Below are positions 15,324-18,289 of a stretch of DNA of 18,289 nt, one piece after another. Position 1 is the first letter of the stretch; each line of letters starts with the position of its first letter. Both the position numbers and the translations under genes were made by a program. Location: NCBI GenBank assembly GCA_017578085.1, contig PKQR01000030.1, forward strand, positions 1 through 18,289, written 5' to 3'. A model generated the notes under the pieces. That model did not search any database and had not been told where the DNA came from. It saw only the letters and a program-made list of their open reading frames with translations. The DNA comes from Bacillota bacterium. Lineage in GTDB: Bacteria > Bacillota > Limnochordia > Limnochordales > ZCTH02-B6.

Positions 15324-16367
15324 TCAATCCATGGTTACGATCACCTTAAGCACTTCGCCCGTGCGACCGGCCGCCCGGTACGCTTCCGCCGCTTCCGCGA
15401 GGGGAAACCGGTGCGAGATAAGGACGTCCGCCGGCAGGTGCCCGGCCGCCACGTGGGACAGGGCGGCACGGGTGTCGTCGGGCCCGGCGGAGTAGCTGGT
15501 GACCAGAGTGATCTCGCGGAAAAACAGCTCGTGCACCGGCAGGCCGACTTCCTGGTCCGGCGCGGTGGGGGCGAAAATCAGCAGCGTCCCACCGTTGCGC
15601 ACGAGACCCACGCCTGCCCGGATCGCGGCCGGCGAACCCGGGGTGACCACCACCAGGTCAAAGGACTGGGTGGGCGGCTGGCTTGAGCGCACGTCAAACA
15701 CGGCATCCGCCCAGTGCTCGGCGGCCAGGGCGAGCCGGGAGCCGATCTGATCCGCTCCGGATACAAACGCGGCGCCCCCGACGCGGGTCAAAAAGCCAAA
15801 CAGCTGCCCGATGAAGCCGAGGCCGATGATGTGCACCCGCATGCCGGCGGCAAACCGCGCCCGGCGCAGGCCCTTCACGACGCAAGCCGCGGGTTCGACC
15901 AGTGTGGCGGCTGCAAAGGACACGTGCGGGGGCAGCGGCAGCACATCGTGGCGGACGCTCGGCGCGCTCACCACCGCGTACTCCGCCATCCCGCCCGGCC
16001 GCAGGGCGTTCTGCTTCCAGACCGGGCAATGCACGAAATCGCCCCGGCGGCACACCTCGCATTCCATGCACGGGGCGTGGTGGTGCACAAACACCCGTTG
16101 GCCGGGAGACAAATTCGCCACGCCGGGCCCAAGGGCGACCACTTCGCCGGCCGGTTCGTGGCCAAAGACCATCGGGGCCTTTTTCGCCACATACCAGTCG
16201 AGCAGGTCGCTGCCGCAGATGCCGCAGGCCCGCAGGCGGACCAGCACCTCGCCGGGGCCGGGCGCCGGCACAGGCAGCTCTTCGACCACGACGTGGCCGG
16301 GCCCGCGCAACAACGCGGCCCGCATCGTTGCCCCCGGCGGCGGGGCCGGGGCGACGGACTCCCCCAT
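15324..16367 (-). CDS. Zinc-dependent medium-chain alcohol/polyol dehydrogenase (first paralogue)
   Basis: Oxidoreductase of the MDR superfamily (sorbitol/threonine dehydrogenase type), 347 aa. Catalytic zinc ligands are Cys51 in CGICGSD and His70-Glu71 in FGHEPAG, with Glu158 in VEPA as a likely fourth contact. The structural zinc site is Cys100, Cys103, Cys106 and Cys114. The cofactor loop is GLGFIG (182-187). The ATG at 16367 overlaps the stop codon of the upstream dehydrogenase (TAATG), with GGAGG (complement of 16378-16382) 10 nt upstream, so translation is coupled. The first 14 residues are Pro/Ala-rich and precede the usual family start, and Met15 is an alternative. The substrate is unknown; a sugar alcohol or amino-alcohol is typical of the family. 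Confidence 0.92.
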   Translation of the reverse strand: MGESVAPAPPPGATMRAALLRGPGHVVVEELPVPAPGPGEVLVRLRACGICGSDLLDWYVAKKAPMVFGHEPAGEVVALGPGVANLSPGQRVFVHHHAPCMECEVCRRGDFVHCPVWKQNALRPGGMAEYAVVSAPSVRHDVLPLPPHVSFAAATLVEPAACVVKGLRRARFAAGMRVHIIGLGFIGQLFGFLTRVGGAAFVSGADQIGSRLALAAEHWADAVFDVRSSQPPTQSFDLVVVTPGSPAAIRAGVGLVRNGGTLLIFAPTAPDQEVGLPVHELFFREITLVTSYSAGPDDTRAALSHVAAGHLPADVLISHRFPLAEAAEAYRAAGRTGEVLKVIVTMD

Positions 16368-17392
16368 TATCGGCCCCCCTCCGGGATCAGGGCGTACTTG
16401 ACCCCGCGCCCCTGCTCGAGATCGTCAAACACCTGCTGCAGCTCCGCCAGCGGCCGCACGCCGGTGATGATCCGGCCGAGGCCTAAGTTTTCTTGTGTCA
16501 GCAGGCGATACGCCTCCGCCACGTCGGCCGGCGTGAAGTGGAACGAGCCCAAAAGCGTCACCTCGTCGTAGTGAATGCGCCGGGCCGAAAAGCTCACCTG
16601 CGCGTCGCCCGTCAGGCCGCCAAACAAGAGCGCCCGCCCGCCGGGCCGCACCAGGGCCGGCGCCAGGGCCCACACGTCCGCCTGGCCCGTGCACTCGATG
16701 ACCGCTTCCGGCGCGTCGAAACCCTTGGGCAGCGCCTCCGCTGCGCCGGGGAGATGTCCCTGGATGACCCGGTCCGCGCCGAGAGCCTCCGCCAGCCTGA
16801 GGCCGCTTTCCCGCCCGCCGACGACCGTCACCGACGGGCACCCGAGGGCCTTCGCGACGGCCGCGTGCAGGAGCCCGATCGCGCCCACGCCGATAATGAC
16901 CACGCTTTCCGCACCGCCCAGCCGCCGCCAGCCCCGCACGATGCACGCGAGGGGCTCCAGCAGCGCCGCCTCGGCAAAGGAGAGATGGTCCGGTTTCCGG
17001 AAAAGGTGGCGGCGCACGACCTTGGCCGGCAGGAGCAGGTAGTCAGCATACGCGCCCAGGGCGATGCCGTCAAACAAGTGCTGGCAGTGGTTGTACAGCC
17101 CCTTGGCGCACGCCGGGCACGCGTCGCACGGCGCCGTCGGCACCCACATCACCGCGTCGCCCGGCTGAAATCCCTCGACCCCCTCGCCGACCGCGGCCAC
17201 CGTGCCCGACGCCTCGTGTCCCAGAGGCCCGGGGACAGGGAGCTTCGCGTGCCCGCGGCGGTAAGTCTTGAGATCGGTGCCGCAGGTCAGCGCGGTATGA
17301 ATCCGTACCACCACCTCGCCCGGTCCGGGCTCTGGGATCGGAAGCTCCCGAAAGGTGAGGGAGCGGATGGCCTGCAAGTACGCCTGCTTCAT
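16367..17392 (-). CDS. Zinc-dependent medium-chain alcohol/polyol dehydrogenase (second paralogue)
   Basis: Second MDR dehydrogenase, 341 aa, clearly different in sequence from its neighbour. The catalytic zinc site is Cys37 in TCGTDLK, His59-Glu60 in LGHEASG and probably Glu146 in LEPLAC. The structural zinc cysteines are Cys89, Cys92, Cys95 and Cys103. The Rossmann loop is GVGAIG (168-173). The start ATG 17392 has GCGAGGG six nt upstream. It is 67 nt downstream of the amidohydrolase and overlaps the next dehydrogenase by one base. Two adjacent MDR enzymes may act in sequence on one substrate or as a heteromer; this is inference. Confidence 0.92.
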   Translation of the reverse strand: MKQAYLQAIRSLTFRELPIPEPGPGEVVVRIHTALTCGTDLKTYRRGHAKLPVPGPLGHEASGTVAAVGEGVEGFQPGDAVMWVPTAPCDACPACAKGLYNHCQHLFDGIALGAYADYLLLPAKVVRRHLFRKPDHLSFAEAALLEPLACIVRGWRRLGGAESVVIIGVGAIGLLHAAVAKALGCPSVTVVGGRESGLRLAEALGADRVIQGHLPGAAEALPKGFDAPEAVIECTGQADVWALAPALVRPGGRALLFGGLTGDAQVSFSARRIHYDEVTLLGSFHFTPADVAEAYRLLTQENLGLGRIITGVRPLAELQQVFDDLEQGRGVKYALIPEGGR

Positions 17393-17413
17393 GGTGTACC
17401 CTCGCTTACGATG

Positions 17414-17434
17414 GGACAGCGTTTGCGGCTGTCC
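17414..17434 (-). other. Short stem-loop between the amidohydrolase and dehydrogenase genes
   Basis: GGACAGC (17414-17420) and GCTGTCC (17428-17434) pair perfectly across a 7-nt loop in the leader of the dehydrogenase at 16367-17392. No T-run follows on the - strand, so it is not a good terminator. It could be a processing or stabilising stem, or chance. Confidence 0.4.
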
Positions 17435-17453
17435 TGCAAAAGTTACGTATACG

Positions 17454-17466
17454 CCGGTGTCACCGG
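17454..17466. promoter_or_regulatory. Inverted repeat CCGGTG-T-CACCGG, possible operator or chance palindrome
   Basis: Two perfect 6-bp arms (17454-17459 and 17461-17466) flank one central base, overlapping the amidohydrolase stop codon. The palindrome CGTATACG (17446-17453) abuts it. The position, 62 to 74 bp upstream of the dehydrogenase start, fits an internal operator, but no matching promoter was recognised. Confidence 0.25.
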
Positions 17467-18289
17467 GTTTCCCCTAGCCTGTCGTGCACGATTTGCCCGC
17501 CGCACAGCGTCAGATCCACTTCGGTGGCCAGCAGCTCGTCGGGGCTTGCGTTGAATATGTCCTGCGACAGCACCGCCACGTCAGCCAGGAAACCGGGTGC
17601 CAGCAGGCCCTTGCGGGTTTCGTCAAAGGTTGTATAGGCGCTGCCGGAGGTGTAAGCGGCCAGGGCTTGATAGATGTCCACGCACTGGTCCGCCCCGTGC
17701 ACGCGGCCGCTGTGGCCCTTGCGGGTGAGCATCGCGTAGACGCCCAGGAACGGGTTCGCCGGGCAGACGGGCGCGTCGGAGCTGGCGGAAGGCTTGAGTC
17801 CCCGCTCCAAGAACGTGCGCATGGGGTACGCCCGGCGCACCCGCTCTTCGTCCAGGTGGCGCAAGTAGCCGTCGCCGAAGATGTGCATGAACACCGGCTG
17901 CGGCACCGGCAGCACACCTAGGCGCCCAAGCCGCTCCAGCTGCGCAGGCTGCACATAGCCGCAGTGCTCGATGCGGTGGCGGGCGTTCTCGCGGGGGCAC
18001 TCCCGCAGCACCGTCTCGTAGACGTCCAGCACCTGCTCGATGGCCGCGTCGCCGATGGCGTGAATGGCCACCTGCCAGCCCCGCCGATGGTACCGCCGGA
18101 CCTGTTCGGTGAGCTCTTCCAAGGTGTGGGTGAGGATGCCGTAGGAGGTGCCGTCCAGGTAAGGCCGGCTAAACGCCGCGCTGCGGCCGCTGGCGCTGCC
18201 GTCGGCGAAGAACTTGACGGGGCCGAGGCGCAAGTACTCGTCGCCAAAGCCCGTGGCGAAGCCCGCCTCCAGCGCCGCCGGAGCGGTGG
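17460..18289 (-). CDS. YtcJ-like amidohydrolase, C-terminal part (5' end beyond window)
   Basis: The reading frame is open to the right edge, so the N-terminal half of a roughly 500-550 aa metal-dependent hydrolase is missing. Visible motifs are those of the YtcJ/amidohydrolase-3 group: GDEYLRLGPVKFFADGS (with the lysine that precedes FADG), HAIGD, RIEHCGY and SSDAPV. These supply the two metal-binding histidines and the catalytic aspartate of the TIM barrel. The C-terminal beta segment (LAPGFLADVAVLSQDIF) is complete and ends in TGA. A TTG at 18233 is an internal codon and not the start. It is the most upstream visible gene of the leftward operon. The enzyme should hydrolyse an amide or C-N bond; the substrate is unknown. 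Confidence 0.92.
   Translation of the reverse strand, partial: TAPAALEAGFATGFGDEYLRLGPVKFFADGSASGRSAAFSRPYLDGTSYGILTHTLEELTEQVRRYHRRGWQVAIHAIGDAAIEQVLDVYETVLRECPRENARHRIEHCGYVQPAQLERLGRLGVLPVPQPVFMHIFGDGYLRHLDEERVRRAYPMRTFLERGLKPSASSDAPVCPANPFLGVYAMLTRKGHSGRVHGADQCVDIYQALAAYTSGSAYTTFDETRKGLLAPGFLADVAVLSQDIFNASPDELLATEVDLTLCGGQIVHDRLGETR

Noticed and set aside
16493..17554. A 353-codon + strand frame opposite the second dehydrogenase
   Set aside because: The - strand frame has both zinc sites and a Rossmann motif; this frame has none.

Overview
The window looks like chromosomal DNA from a GC-rich, Gram-positive-type bacterium, probably a high-GC, possibly thermophilic Bacillota of the Symbiobacterium / Thermaerobacter / Limnochordia kind. 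This rests on the high GC content, strong GGAGG ribosome-binding sites before most genes, several TTG and GTG starts, and a near-consensus sigma-A promoter (TTGACT, 18 bp, TATAAT) at 136-165. The taxon is inferred; no rRNA or marker gene is present. No mobile element, CRISPR array, tRNA or rRNA was seen.

Left block (about 130-9350, + strand). A promoter with a perfect 13-bp tandem repeat over its start-site region leads into seven co-directional genes: an M20 dipeptidase, a beta-lactamase-fold serine hydrolase, a family-5 peptide-binding protein, DppB-like and DppC-like permeases, a second M20 peptidase and a cytoplasmic CapA-family metallophosphoesterase-like protein. A bidirectional terminator ends the block. 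The layout suggests uptake of short peptides or amide-linked compounds followed by intracellular hydrolysis. The ATPase genes of the transporter are not in the window. A perfect 14-bp hairpin lies between the binding-protein gene and the permeases.

Middle block (9349-13435). A prolyl-oligopeptidase-family (S9) serine peptidase reads leftward and converges on the left block. Divergent from it is a PfkB kinase followed by pseudouridine-5'-phosphate glycosidase (psuG). These two form the pseudouridine salvage pathway, which yields uracil and ribose 5-phosphate.

Right block (13499 to the right edge, - strand). In transcription order: the 3' part of a YtcJ-like amidohydrolase (cut by the window edge), two zinc-dependent medium-chain dehydrogenases whose stop and start codons overlap, a small cupin, and a saccharopine-dehydrogenase-like oxidoreductase. 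It looks like one catabolic operon of unknown substrate: hydrolysis, one or two NAD(P)-linked oxidations, and accessory steps.

The least explained items are the CapA-containing peptide operon with its promoter repeats and inter-gene hairpin, and the five-gene dehydrogenase/cupin/amidohydrolase cluster.
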